Shown: positions 43,230 to 51,736 of the stretch, piece by piece
How positions within the stretch are numbered: the first letter of the stretch is position 1
Layout of the letters: the number at the start of each line of letters is the position of its first letter
NCBI GenBank assembly: GCA_963800325.1
Contig: CAWDAQ010000005.1
Coordinates: 930,001-994,000 of the forward strand
DNA length: 64,000 nt
From: CAWDAQ01 sp963800325
Lineage (GTDB): Bacteria; Actinomycetota; Actinomycetes; Actinomycetales; Dermatophilaceae
Direction of reading: 5' to 3'
The notes under the pieces: generated by a model
What the model was told of the DNA's origin: nothing
Databases searched by the model: none
Seen by the model: the letters and a program-made list of their open reading frames with translations, nothing else
Made by a program: the position numbers and the translations under genes

Positions 43230-44050
43230 CCCGCTCCCCCGGGACGCTCGGCGGCGGTCGCGAGGTGGAGCCGGGCGAACGCGAGCGCCTGGGCCAGGTC
43301 CTCCTCGCGCTGCTCCTGGTCCAGCCGGCGGGTGCCGACCTCGACGACGACGCTGCCGCCGTAGCCCTCCTCGGCGAGCCGGCCCAGCACCTCACCGCAC
43401 GGCTGGGCGCCCCGGCCGGGGACGAGGTGCTCGTCGCGCAGCGAGCCGGAGCCGTCGGCGAGGTGGACGTGCGCGAGCCGGGGGCCGAGGGCGTCGAGCA
43501 TCGCGAGGACGTCCGAGCCCGCGGTCGCCGCGTGGGACAGGTCGAGCGTGACGTGGTCGTACGGCTGGGGCACCGGGTCCCAGTGGGGCAGGTAGGCCTC
43601 GATCTCCCGGCCCCGGGCGCGCCAGGGGAACATGTTCTCGACCGCGATCGCGATCCCGGAGTCCTCCTCGCGCAGGGCCACCCCGTCGACGAACTCCCGC
43701 GCGTAGTCGCGCTGCCACCGGAACGGGGGGTGGACGACGACGGTGGTGGCGCCGACGTCGCGGGCGAGGTCGACGGAGCGGTCCACCTTCGTCCACGGGT
43801 CCGGTCCCCAGACCCGCTGGGTCAGCAGGAGGGTCGGGGCGTGCACCGAGACGACCGGGAGGCCGTGCAGCTCGACGAGCGCCCGCAGCGCGCCGGCCTC
43901 CTGGGTGACCGGATCGGCCTGGACCATGACCTCGACACCGTCGTAGCCGAGACGCGCGGCCAGGTCGAAGGCGTCCGCGCACGAGCCGGGGTACACCGAG
44001 GCGGTCGAGAGGGCCACCGGCGCACTCGGGATCGTCACCGCACCGGTCAT
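43226..44050 (-). CDS. Sugar phosphate isomerase/epimerase-like TIM-barrel protein
   Basis: This 274-residue xylose-isomerase-like TIM barrel has metal-site residues in VHPPF, AVENMFPW (Glu), VTLDLSHAA (Asp, His), VHLADG and VVEVGTRR (Glu). Its reaction is unknown. A homologue lies near proC in mycobacteria. ATG at 44050 follows a TAGGCT box by 6 bases, so it is probably leaderless. The TetR gene downstream is translationally coupled to it. Confidence 0.85.
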   Translation of the reverse strand: MTGAVTIPSAPVALSTASVYPGSCADAFDLAARLGYDGVEVMVQADPVTQEAGALRALVELHGLPVVSVHAPTLLLTQRVWGPDPWTKVDRSVDLARDVGATTVVVHPPFRWQRDYAREFVDGVALREEDSGIAIAVENMFPWRARGREIEAYLPHWDPVPQPYDHVTLDLSHAATAGSDVLAMLDALGPRLAHVHLADGSGSLRDEHLVPGRGAQPCGEVLGRLAEEGYGGSVVVEVGTRRLDQEQREEDLAQALAFARLHLATAAERPGGAG

Positions 44051-44056
44051 GCAGCG

Positions 44057-44062
44057 AGCCTA
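44057..44062 (-). promoter_or_regulatory. -10 element of the isomerase-TetR transcript
   Basis: TAGGCT, 6 bases, then ATG at 44050; no ribosome site between them. Confidence 0.55.
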
Positions 44063-44089
44063 GATCAGCGCGGTGGACGGTCCGACACG

Positions 44090-44095
44090 TAGGGT
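44090..44095 (+). promoter_or_regulatory. -10 element of the Cys-rich protein gene
   Basis: TAGGGT, 6 bases, then GTG at 44102. It lies back to back with the isomerase promoter, 28 bases away. Confidence 0.5.
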
Positions 44096-44101
44096 GGAGC
44101 G

Positions 44102-44896
44102 GTGTCCGAAGCGCCGCTCGACATGCCCCGGACGTGGGTGGAGTTCGAGGACCCCGAGCACGCGGGGCAACGGTTCCGCTGCGACCTGACCTTCCTCACC
44201 TCCCGCTGGCGGTGCATCTTCGGCTCCGGGTGCCCCGGCATCTACGCCGACCGCCCGGACGACGGCTGCTGCACCCTCGGAGCGCACTTCACCGACGCCG
44301 ACGACGTCGAGCGCGTCCGGGCCGTGGCCGCCGAGCTCGGTGAGGACGAGTGGCAGCACCATCCCGGCTCGAGCCGGCCGTCGGCGTGGAGCGAGCGGGT
44401 CGACGGCGAAAGGGCGACGCGGGTCGTCGACGGCGCCTGCATCTTCCTCAACCGGCCGGGGTTCCCCGCCGGCCCGGGGTGCGCGCTGCACCAGCACGCG
44501 CTGCGGACCGGCACGCCGCCGCACCGGGCCAAGCCGGACGTGTGCTGGCAGGTGGCGCTCCGGCGGTCCTACCGGACCGTCGAGCTGCCCGACGAGTCGT
44601 CCTACCTCGAGATCTCGGTCGGCGAGTACGACCGCCGGGGGTGGGGGCCGGGCGGCCACGACCTCGACTGGTACTGCTCCTCCTCCCCCGCGGCGCACGT
44701 CGCGCCCGAGCCGGTGTACCGCCACCTCGCCGACGAGCTCGTCGAGCTCATGGGCGAGGGCGGCTACGCCGAGCTCGTCACGCGCTGCGAGGCCCACCTC
44801 GCGCTCGCGGACGCGGCCCGCGAGACCGGGGGGCGCACGCTGCTGCCCCTGTACGTCCACCCGGCGACGCTCGCCGCGCAGCGGCCCGGGTCGTGA
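44102..44896 (+). CDS. Conserved Cys-rich actinobacterial protein of unknown function
   Basis: This 264-residue soluble protein has a pattern of conserved cysteines suggesting a metal or iron-sulfur centre: RCIFGSGCPGIY, DDGCCTLGAHF, GACIFLNRPGF, PGCALHQHAL and KPDVCWQVALRR. It appears to be the counterpart of M. tuberculosis Rv0495c and has features of YkgJ/DUF3109-like Cys-rich proteins. The role is unknown. GTG at 44102 follows a -10 box directly. Its stop overlaps the methyltransferase start as GTGA, so the two are made together. Confidence 0.8.
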   Translation: MSEAPLDMPRTWVEFEDPEHAGQRFRCDLTFLTSRWRCIFGSGCPGIYADRPDDGCCTLGAHFTDADDVERVRAVAAELGEDEWQHHPGSSRPSAWSERVDGERATRVVDGACIFLNRPGFPAGPGCALHQHALRTGTPPHRAKPDVCWQVALRRSYRTVELPDESSYLEISVGEYDRRGWGPGGHDLDWYCSSSPAAHVAPEPVYRHLADELVELMGEGGYAELVTRCEAHLALADAARETGGRTLLPLYVHPATLAAQRPGS

Positions 44897-45624
44897 GCAG
44901 GCACCCGGACGGGGTCGTCCGCAGCCCGAACATCTGGCTCCACCCCGACACCTACGAGGTGGGCAACCGCGCCCTCGACCCGGACGGGGCGGTCGAGGCG
45001 GTGCTGGCCGACCTCGCCCCGACCGCGGGGGCGACCGTGCTCGACGTCGGGTGCGGGGCGGGGTTCCACCTGCCGGGGCTCGCCGTCCGTGCCGCCCGGG
45101 TCGTCGGCCTCGAGCCGCACCCCCCGCTGCGGGCTCGGGCCCGGCGTCGGGTCGCCGCCGCCGGCCCCGCCGTCCGGCGCCGGACCGCCGTCGTCGGCGG
45201 CAGCGCCGAGGCGGTCCCCCTCGCCGGCGCCAGCGTCGACGTCGCGCACGCCCGCTGGTCCTACTTCTTCGGCCCGGGCTGCGAGCCGGGTCTCGCCGAG
45301 CTCGCCCGGGTCGTCCGCCCGGGCGGGACGGCGTGCCTGGTGGACGTCGACCCGACCCGGTCGACCTTCGGCGCGTGGTTCCGCGCGGCCCACCCCGGCC
45401 GCGACCCGCTCGCGGTCGAGCGCTTCTTCGCCCGGCACGGCTTCGACCTCGTCCGGGTCCCCACCCGGTGGGAGTTCGACTCGCGCGAGGACCTCGAGGC
45501 ACACGTGCGGATCGAGCTGCCGCCCCCGGTCGCCGAGCCGGCGCTCGCCCGGCACCGGGGTCGGGTGCTCGACACCTCGGTCGCGGTCCGGTGGCGGCGC
45601 TACCCGTCGCCGACCTGCGCGTAG
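44893..45624 (+). CDS. Class I SAM-dependent methyltransferase
   Basis: This 243-residue methyltransferase has SAM motif I VLDVGCGAGFHLPGL, then VVGLEPHP and post-motif sequence LAELARVVRPGGTACLVDVD. The substrate is unknown; the family includes small-molecule and quinone methyltransferases. GTG at 44893 is coupled to the Cys-rich gene. The 3' end overlaps the end of the opposite flavin reductase gene by 25 bases, so no terminator separates the two. Confidence 0.88.
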   Translation: MSRHPDGVVRSPNIWLHPDTYEVGNRALDPDGAVEAVLADLAPTAGATVLDVGCGAGFHLPGLAVRAARVVGLEPHPPLRARARRRVAAAGPAVRRRTAVVGGSAEAVPLAGASVDVAHARWSYFFGPGCEPGLAELARVVRPGGTACLVDVDPTRSTFGAWFRAAHPGRDPLAVERFFARHGFDLVRVPTRWEFDSREDLEAHVRIELPPPVAEPALARHRGRVLDTSVAVRWRRYPSPTCA

Positions 45625-46226
45625 GGAATGCGGGCGACCTCGCGGATCTCGCCGAGCAGGCCCCACTCGTCGCGCCCGAGGCGGGAGAGCGGGTCGAGCC
45701 GGCGGACGTCGACGTACAGGTCGCCGCCCGTGAGGTCGAGCAGGGACTCCTCGACCGCGGCGTGGAGGACCTCGCCGACGACGACGAGGCAGTTGCCGGT
45801 GGGCCGCACCTCGTGCAGCCGGCACTCGAGTGCCACGGGGGACTCGGCGACGCGGGGTGGGGTGACCGTCCGCGACGGCTCCCGGGTCAGCCCGACCGCG
45901 TCGAACTCGCTGACCTCGGGCGGGTAGTCGGTCGCGGTCGCGTTGACCTGCGCCATCAGCGGCTCCGGGGTGACGCTGACGACGAACTCCCCGGTGGCCT
46001 CGATGTTGCTCACCGAGTCCTTCCGGCCGACGGAGGTGAACTGCACCATCGGCGGGCGGGAGCTGACGACGGTGAAGAACGAGTGCGGCGCGAGGTTGTC
46101 GACCCCGCCGACCGACCGCGAGCTCACCCACGCGATGGGCCGGGGGACGACGCAGGAGGTGAGCAGCCGGTAGGCGGCCCGCGTCCCGGCGGCGCCCTCG
46201 CCGGTGAGGGGGATGTCGTGGCGCAT
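45600..46226 (-). CDS. Flavin reductase-like (FMN-binding split barrel) protein
   Basis: This 208-residue flavin reductase family protein has YRLLTSCVVPRPIAWVSSRS, DNLAPHSFFTVVSSRPPMVQFTS, KDSVSNIEATGEFVVSV and ALECRLHEV. FMN would bind in the split barrel. The electron acceptor or partner oxygenase is unknown. ATG at 46226 follows TAGCGT by 7 bases, a leaderless layout. Divergent from radA; tail-to-tail overlap with the methyltransferase. Confidence 0.9.
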   Translation of the reverse strand: MRHDIPLTGEGAAGTRAAYRLLTSCVVPRPIAWVSSRSVGGVDNLAPHSFFTVVSSRPPMVQFTSVGRKDSVSNIEATGEFVVSVTPEPLMAQVNATATDYPPEVSEFDAVGLTREPSRTVTPPRVAESPVALECRLHEVRPTGNCLVVVGEVLHAAVEESLLDLTGGDLYVDVRRLDPLSRLGRDEWGLLGEIREVARIPYAQVGDG

Positions 46227-46233
46227 GCCCGCG

Positions 46234-46285
46234 ACGCTACCCGCGCCCGCCCGGGACGAGGGGTGTCGGTGGCCTGCCCTAGCGT
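46234..46285. promoter_or_regulatory. Divergent leaderless promoters of the flavin reductase gene and radA
   Basis: TAGCGT occurs on both strands, at 46239-46234 (minus) and 46280-46285 (plus). Each is followed by exactly 7 bases and an ATG (46226 and 46293). Confidence 0.6.
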
Positions 46286-46292
46286 TCCGGCC

Positions 46293-47672
46293 ATGGCCTC
46301 GCGCACCTCCCGCTCCCCCGTCCACCGGTGCTCCGAGTGCGGCTGGACGTCGGTGAAGTGGGTCGGCCGGTGCGGGGAGTGCCGCGCCTGGGGGACGGTC
46401 TCCGAGGTGGGCGCGGTCGCCGCCCGGACCGCACCGGCGGCGGTCGAGCGGCCCGCGGTGCCGATCGGCGACGTCGACGCCCGGCGGGCCGAGGCGCGCA
46501 CCACGGGGGTCGCCGAGTTCGACCGGGTCCTCGGCGGCGGCATGGTGCCCGGCGCGGTGGTCCTCGTCGCCGGCGAGCCGGGCATCGGCAAGTCCACCCT
46601 CCTGCTCGACGTCGCCGCCCGGTCCGCCCGCACCGGGGCCTCGGTGCTCTACGTCAGCGGCGAGGAGTCCGCCGCCCAGGTGCGCACCCGCGCCGAGCGG
46701 ATCGAGGCCATGGCCCGCACCCTCTACCTCGCCTCCGAGACCGACCTCGGGACCGTCCTCGGCCAGCTCGACGCGACCGAGCCCGACCTGCTCGTCGTCG
46801 ACTCGGTGCAGACCATCGCGAGCGCGGACGTCGAGGGCGCGGCCGGCAACGTCGCCCAGGTCCGGGAGGTCGCCGCGGCGCTGATCCGGGTCGCGAAGGC
46901 GCGGGGGATCTCGGTCCTGCTCGTCGGGCACGTCACCAAGGACGGCTCCATCGCGGGCCCGCGGGTGCTGGAGCACCTCGTCGACGTCGTCGTCCAGTTC
47001 GAGGGCGACCGGCACTCCCGCCTGCGTCTGGTCCGCGCGGTGAAGAACCGCTACGGCCCCACCGACGAGGTGGGCTGCTTCGACCTCTCCGACGTCGGCA
47101 TCGTCGGGCTCGCCGACCCGAGCGGGCTGTTCCTCAGCCAGCGCACCGTCGACGTCCCGGGGACGTGCGTGACGGTCACCCTCGAGGGGCGGCGGCCGCT
47201 CGTCACCGAGGTCCAGGCCCTCGTCGCCCGGTCCCACCTGCCGACCCCCCGGCGCACCACCCACGGGCTGGACTCCTCCCGCGTCTCGATGCTGTGCGCC
47301 GTGCTCGAGCGGCGCGCCGGCGCCCCGATCCACGACCAGGACACCTACCTCTCCACGGTGGGTGGGGTCCGGCTCGCCGAGCCCGCGGGCGACCTCGCGG
47401 TCGCGCTCGCGCTCGCCTCGGCGGTCAAGGACGTCGCCCTCCCGGCCGGCACCCTCGCCGTGGGCGAGGTGGGCCTCGCCGGCGAGATCCGCCCGACGAC
47501 CGGGGTCCCGCGCCGGCTCGCGGAGGCGGCGCGCCTCGGCTTCCGACGGGCATTCGTCCCCACCGGGGTCCTCGGCAGCGGCCCGACCCCGGAGTCGATG
47601 GACGTGGTCGAGGTCGGGGAGCTGACCAGCGCCGTCCGGCACGCGTTCGCCCACGTCGAGCCCCTCGGCTGA
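46293..47672 (+). CDS. radA: DNA repair protein RadA
   Basis: This RecA-like ATPase promotes branch migration in recombination. The 459-residue protein has an N-terminal C4 zinc finger (CSECGWTSVKWVGRCGEC) and Walker A GEPGIGKST at 94-102. The RadA-specific KNRYG motif is at 251-255, and a Lon-like C-terminal domain completes it. ATG at 46293 follows TAGCGT by 7 bases without a ribosome site. disA follows on the same strand after a separate promoter; RadA and DisA are known to interact in Bacillus. Confidence 0.97.
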   Translation: MASRTSRSPVHRCSECGWTSVKWVGRCGECRAWGTVSEVGAVAARTAPAAVERPAVPIGDVDARRAEARTTGVAEFDRVLGGGMVPGAVVLVAGEPGIGKSTLLLDVAARSARTGASVLYVSGEESAAQVRTRAERIEAMARTLYLASETDLGTVLGQLDATEPDLLVVDSVQTIASADVEGAAGNVAQVREVAAALIRVAKARGISVLLVGHVTKDGSIAGPRVLEHLVDVVVQFEGDRHSRLRLVRAVKNRYGPTDEVGCFDLSDVGIVGLADPSGLFLSQRTVDVPGTCVTVTLEGRRPLVTEVQALVARSHLPTPRRTTHGLDSSRVSMLCAVLERRAGAPIHDQDTYLSTVGGVRLAEPAGDLAVALALASAVKDVALPAGTLAVGEVGLAGEIRPTTGVPRRLAEAARLGFRRAFVPTGVLGSGPTPESMDVVEVGELTSAVRHAFAHVEPLG

Positions 47673-47753
47673 CCGGTCGGCAGGGAGGACAAACTCCACA
47701 CAATCGTGACCGTCGCAGCACATCCGTGCCGGGTCCGCGGCGCGGGCCGTCGT

Positions 47754-47759
47754 TAGAAT
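47754..47759 (+). promoter_or_regulatory. -10 element of disA-mutY
   Basis: TAGAAT, the best -10 match in this area, would start transcription near 47766 and give a leader of about 45 bases. GAGGA lies in it ahead of the disA start. Confidence 0.55.
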
Positions 47760-47811
47760 CCGGCCAGACGTGACCGCGCGGCGCCGCGCCGCACCACACC
47801 GAGGACCACAC

Positions 47812-48888
47812 GTGCACATGACCGACGAGGAGCTCTTTCGGGCCACCCTCGCCGCGCTCGCCCCGGGGACCGAGCTGCGGGACGGGCTCGAGCGCATCCT
47901 CCGCGGGAGCACCGGCGCGCTCATCGTCCTGGGGTCGGACAAGACGGTCGACCAGCTCTGCACGGGCGGGTTCCCGCTCGACATCGAGTTCTCGGCGACC
48001 CGGCTGCGCGAGCTCGCGAAGATGGACGGCGCCATCGTCGTCGACAAGGACGTCACCCGCATCGTCCGGGCCGCGACCCAGCTCGTCCCGGACCCGAGCA
48101 TCGAGACGAGCGAGTCCGGCACCCGGCACCGGACCGCGGAGCGGGTCTCGAAGCAGACCGGCTTCCCGGTGGTCTCGGTGAGCCAGTCGATGCGGATCAT
48201 CGCCCTCTACGTCGCCCGGCGCCGGCACGTCCTGGAGGACTCGACGGCCATCCTCAGCCACGCCAACCAGGCGCTGCAGACCCTCGAGCGGTACAAGGCG
48301 CGGCTGGACGAGGTCACCGGCACCCTGTCCGCGCTCGAGATCGAGGACCTCGTCACGGTCCGGGACGTCGCGAGCGTGCTGCAGCGCCTGGAGATGGTGC
48401 GCCGGATCAGCGCGGAGATCAGCGGCTACGTCGTCGAGCTCGGCGTCGACGGCCGGCTGCTCACCCTCCAGCTCGAGGAGCTGACCGCGGGCCTGAGCAA
48501 CGACCTGGAGTGGGTCATCCTCGACTACGTCAACGAGGGACGGGCCGCGCTCAGCGTCGAGCAGGCGATCGAGAACCTCGTCGAGCTCGATGCGACCGAG
48601 CTCGTCGAGCAGGGCGCCTGCGCCCGCGCGCTCGGGTTCACCACCATCGGCGACGCCCTCGACTCCGCGGTGAGCCCGCTCGGCTACCGGCTGCTGAGCA
48701 AGGTCCCCCGGCTGCCCGGCGCCATCGTCACCCGGCTCGTGCTCCACTTCGGCAGCCTGCAGAAGCTGCTCGCCGCCAACATCGACGACCTCATGCAGGT
48801 GGACGGCGTCGGCGAGGGCCGGGCGCGCCTGGTCCGTGAGGGGCTGTCCCGGCTCGCGGAGACGAGCATCCTCGAGCGCTACGTGTGA
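47812..48888 (+). CDS. disA: DNA integrity scanning protein DisA (diadenylate cyclase)
   Basis: DisA makes c-di-AMP from two ATP while scanning DNA; branched DNA lowers its activity. The 358-residue protein has a DAC domain with DGA at 72-74 (KMDGAIVVDKD) and RHRTAER at 105-111. A helical spine and a C-terminal HhH DNA-binding domain (DDLMQVDGVGEGRARLVREGL) follow. GTG at 47812 is 6 bases after GAGGA; ATG at 47818 is nearly as likely. Its stop overlaps the mutY start (GTGA), tying c-di-AMP synthesis to base-excision repair. Confidence 0.97.
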   Translation: MHMTDEELFRATLAALAPGTELRDGLERILRGSTGALIVLGSDKTVDQLCTGGFPLDIEFSATRLRELAKMDGAIVVDKDVTRIVRAATQLVPDPSIETSESGTRHRTAERVSKQTGFPVVSVSQSMRIIALYVARRRHVLEDSTAILSHANQALQTLERYKARLDEVTGTLSALEIEDLVTVRDVASVLQRLEMVRRISAEISGYVVELGVDGRLLTLQLEELTAGLSNDLEWVILDYVNEGRAALSVEQAIENLVELDATELVEQGACARALGFTTIGDALDSAVSPLGYRLLSKVPRLPGAIVTRLVLHFGSLQKLLAANIDDLMQVDGVGEGRARLVREGLSRLAETSILERYV

Positions 48889-49790
48889 GGCGGCAGGGAC
48901 CGCAGCGGCTGCACCGGCTGCACCGGCTGCACGAGGGTGTCCTCGACTGGTACGCCGACCACGCCCGGGCGCTGCCGTGGCGGGAGCCGGACTGCCCGCC
49001 GTGGGGGGTGTTCCTCTCCGAGGTCATGTCGCAGCAGACCCCGCTCGCGCGGGTCGAGCCCGCGTGGCGGGAGTGGATGGCCCGCTGGCCCACCCCCGCC
49101 GACCTCGCCGCGGCCGCGCCCGGGGAGGCGGTCCGGGCCTGGGGCCGGCTGGGCTATCCCCGGCGGGCACTGCGGCTGCACGAGGCGGCGACCGCGATGG
49201 TGCGCCGCCACGGCGGCGAGGTGCCCCGCAGCCACGCGGAGCTGCTCGACCTGCCCGGCGTCGGGCCCTACACCGCGGCGGCGGTCGCGTGCTTCGCGTT
49301 CGGCGACACCGAGCCGGTCGTGGACACCAACGTGCGCCGAGTGCTCACCCGCACGCTGCTCGGGCGCGCGCAGGCCGCCCAGGTGCCCACCCTGGCCGAG
49401 CTCGACCTCGCGCGGGAGGCCATGCCGACCGCGACCGAGGACGCCCGGACGTGGAACGTCGCCGTCATGGAGCTCGGGGCGCTGGTCTGCACCGCCCGCG
49501 GCCCGCGCTGCCCGGACTGCCCGGTGGCGCACGTGTGCGACTGGGCCCGGGCGGGTCGTCCGCCGCACGAGGGACCACCGCGCCGCGGGCAGGCCTGGCA
49601 CGGCACCGACCGGCAGGTGCGCGGCCGGCTCCTGCAGCGGCTGCGCGAGCACGACGGTGGAGCCCTGACCCGGGAGGACCTCCTCGCCTCGGGCGGGGAC
49701 GACGCGGCCCGGGCCGACCGGTGCCTGGGCTCGCTCGTCGAGGACGGGCTCGTCGAGCCCGTCGAGGGAGGCTTCCGGCTGCCGGCCTGA
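48885..49790 (+). CDS. mutY: A/G-specific adenine glycosylase
   Basis: MutY removes adenine opposite 8-oxoguanine. The 301-residue protein has the family motif LPWREPDCPPWGVFLSEVMSQQT with the catalytic Glu. The HhH motif LLDLPGVGPYTAAAV and catalytic Asp in VVDTNVRRVL follow. The [4Fe-4S] cysteines lie in CTARGPRCPDCPVAHVC. The C-terminal NUDIX-like domain is reduced, as in other actinobacterial MutY. Its first residues include a His-Arg-Leu repeat from three 9-base units at 48906-48932. GTG at 48885 overlaps disA. Confidence 0.95.
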   Translation: MRRQGPQRLHRLHRLHEGVLDWYADHARALPWREPDCPPWGVFLSEVMSQQTPLARVEPAWREWMARWPTPADLAAAAPGEAVRAWGRLGYPRRALRLHEAATAMVRRHGGEVPRSHAELLDLPGVGPYTAAAVACFAFGDTEPVVDTNVRRVLTRTLLGRAQAAQVPTLAELDLAREAMPTATEDARTWNVAVMELGALVCTARGPRCPDCPVAHVCDWARAGRPPHEGPPRRGQAWHGTDRQVRGRLLQRLREHDGGALTREDLLASGGDDAARADRCLGSLVEDGLVEPVEGGFRLPA

Positions 49791-49805
49791 GCGGCGGGGA
49801 GCCCG

Positions 49806-51104
49806 TCAGGGCAGGATCGGGTCCCGGACGAGGGGGCACGTCATGCAGTGGCCGCCGCCGCGGCCCCGGCCGAGCTCGGCGCCGACGATCTCGATGACCT
49901 CGACCCCGGCGCGGCGGAGCAGCTCGTTGGTGACGGTGTTGCGGTCGTAGGTGACGACGACGCCGGGCTCGAGCGCGACGGCGTTGTTCGCGCTGTCCCA
50001 CTGCTGGCGCTCGGAGGCGTAGACGTCGCCGCCGGTCTCGACCGACCGGAGCTCGTCGAGCCCGAGGGCCTCGGCGACGACGTCGACGAACGGGCGCGCG
50101 CCCTCGTCGGTGACGTGCACCCCCCGCCGGTCGTCGGGCCGCAGCGAGAAGGTGTGGATGCCGTCGACGATCGCCGGGTAGTACGTGGCGAGGTCGACGT
50201 CGGCGAAGGTGAACACGGTGTCGAGGTGCATCGCCGAGCGGAGCTTCGGCATCCCTGCGACGACGACGTGCTCGGCCGCCTCCTGGGCGAACAACGCGGC
50301 CGCGACCTGGCTGACGGCGTGCCGCGAGGTGCGCTCGCTCATCCCGATGAGGACGACCCCGCCCCCGACGGGCATGACGTCGCCGCCCTCGATCGTGCTC
50401 TGCCCCCAGTCCCGCTCCGGGTCCCCCCACCAGACCCGGGATCCGACGAAGTCGGGGTGGAAGGCGTAGATCGCCTTGTACAGCAACGTCTCGTCGTGCC
50501 GCGCCGGCCAGTACAGCGGGTTGAGCAGGACCCCGTCGTAGAGCCACGAGGTCGTGTCCCGGGTGTAGAGGGTGTTCGGCAGCGGCCGGATGAGGTAGTC
50601 CCGCGCGTCCTGGGACTCCCGCGCCAGCGAGAGCGAGGTGCCACCGCGGTGCTCGGCGGGCAGGTCCCGGGTGGCGAGGCCGCCGATGAGCAGCTCGGCG
50701 AGCTGGCGCGCCTCGAGGGACTCGAGGTAGGCGCGGGTGTCGTCGACGAGCTCCAGGCCCACCTGGTCGGGCACGACGCGCCGGTCCAGCAGCCAGTCCC
50801 GGGCACCCGGCACGGCGAGGGTCTCGGCGACGACGTCGTGCAGCTCGACCACCTCGACCCCGTGCGCGGTGAGCTTGTCGACGAAGTCGGCGTGGTCGCG
50901 CTGGGCGTTCTCGACCCACATGACGTCGTCGAAGAGCAACCCGTCGGCGTTGGTGGGGGTCAGCCGCCGGTGGGCCGTCCCCGGGGCGCACACGAGCACC
51001 TTGCGCAGTCGGCCCACCTCGGAGTGGACGCCGTAGGTGCCCGCCGTGCCCGTGCCCGTCGTCGTCGTGCCGGTCGCTCCCCCGGCAGGGGTGTCGGTGC
51101 TCAT
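49806..51104 (-). CDS. arcA: Arginine deiminase
   Basis: This enzyme hydrolyses arginine to citrulline and ammonia, the first step of the deiminase pathway. The 432-residue protein has VHSEVGRLRKVLVCAPG, MWVENAQRDHADF, PNTLYTRDTTSWL, GMSERTSRHAV and MHLDTVFTFAD. The catalytic Cys420 is in GGGHCMTCPLVR. The N-terminal 20 residues are a Gly/Thr-rich lead. No arcB, arcC or arcD lies beside it, so downstream use of citrulline must rely on genes elsewhere. It converges on mutY with only 15 bases between. Confidence 0.96.
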   Translation of the reverse strand: MSTDTPAGGATGTTTTGTGTAGTYGVHSEVGRLRKVLVCAPGTAHRRLTPTNADGLLFDDVMWVENAQRDHADFVDKLTAHGVEVVELHDVVAETLAVPGARDWLLDRRVVPDQVGLELVDDTRAYLESLEARQLAELLIGGLATRDLPAEHRGGTSLSLARESQDARDYLIRPLPNTLYTRDTTSWLYDGVLLNPLYWPARHDETLLYKAIYAFHPDFVGSRVWWGDPERDWGQSTIEGGDVMPVGGGVVLIGMSERTSRHAVSQVAAALFAQEAAEHVVVAGMPKLRSAMHLDTVFTFADVDLATYYPAIVDGIHTFSLRPDDRRGVHVTDEGARPFVDVVAEALGLDELRSVETGGDVYASERQQWDSANNAVALEPGVVVTYDRNTVTNELLRRAGVEVIEIVGAELGRGRGGGHCMTCPLVRDPILP

Positions 51105-51140
51105 GTGCCTACCTTCCTCCCCGGCCGCGCCGGGCGCGGT

Positions 51141-51659
51141 CTAGAGGGTCCTCAGCATCCTGGTGTTGCCGAGGGTGTTGGGCTTGACCCGCTCGAGATC
51201 GAGGAACTCGGCGACGCCCTCGTCGTAGGAGCGCAGCAGCTCGGCGTACACGGCGGGGTCGACCGCCTGCTCCTCGATCGGGGCGAAGCCGTGCCGGCCG
51301 AAGAACGCGGTCTCGAAGGTGAGGCAGAACAGCCGGGAGACCCCGAGCTCGCGGGCGTCCCCGACCAGCGTCTCCAGCAGCGCGGTGCCGACCCCGCGCC
51401 CGGCGAGGGCGGCGTCGACGGCCAGGGTGCGCACCTCGGCGAGGTCCTCCCACATGACGTGCAGCGCGCCGCAGCCGACGACGGCGCCGTCGGCGCTCGT
51501 CGCCACCCGGAACTCCTGGACCGACTCGTAGTACTGGACGACCTCCTTGGCCACGAGCACGCGGGCCTCGGCGAGCGGCTGGACGAGCGAGCGGATGGCG
51601 CGGACGTCCCCCGTCCGAGCGCGACGAACCCGGACCTCGGCGGGCAGGGACGGACTCAC
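51141..51659 (-). CDS. ArgA-like amino-acid N-acetyltransferase (GNAT)
   Basis: This 172-residue single-domain GNAT resembles the short mycobacterial N-acetylglutamate synthase. It has VRRARTGDVRAIRSLVQPLAEARVLVAKE, then HVMWEDLAEVRTLAVDAALAGRGVG and LFCLTFETAFFGRHGF. It could supply N-acetylglutamate for arginine synthesis. It sits 36 bases before arcA on the same strand, a curious pairing of synthesis and breakdown. GTG at 51659 follows a TAGCCT box by 7 bases. Activity on glutamate is inferred. Confidence 0.85.
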   Translation of the reverse strand: MSPSLPAEVRVRRARTGDVRAIRSLVQPLAEARVLVAKEVVQYYESVQEFRVATSADGAVVGCGALHVMWEDLAEVRTLAVDAALAGRGVGTALLETLVGDARELGVSRLFCLTFETAFFGRHGFAPIEEQAVDPAVYAELLRSYDEGVAEFLDLERVKPNTLGNTRMLRTL

Positions 51660-51666
51660 GCGGGTC

Positions 51667-51672
51667 AGGCTA
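51667..51672 (-). promoter_or_regulatory. -10 element of the ArgA-like gene (and perhaps arcA)
   Basis: TAGCCT, 7 bases, then GTG at 51659; leaderless layout. Confidence 0.55.
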
Positions 51673-51683
51673 TGCGGGCCCGT

Positions 51684-51705
51684 CCTCCCCGCGACAGCGG
51701 GGAGG
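51684..51705 (-). terminator. Second hairpin downstream of clpC
   Basis: CCTCCCCGC-GACA-GCGGGGAGG is a 9-bp stem with a tetraloop. It shares the motif CGCGACAGCGGGG with the larger hairpin 46 bases away and lies just upstream of the next gene's -10 box. Confidence 0.6.
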
Positions 51706-51736
51706 GGCCCATGCGCGGAGCACGGCCCTCCCGCAC

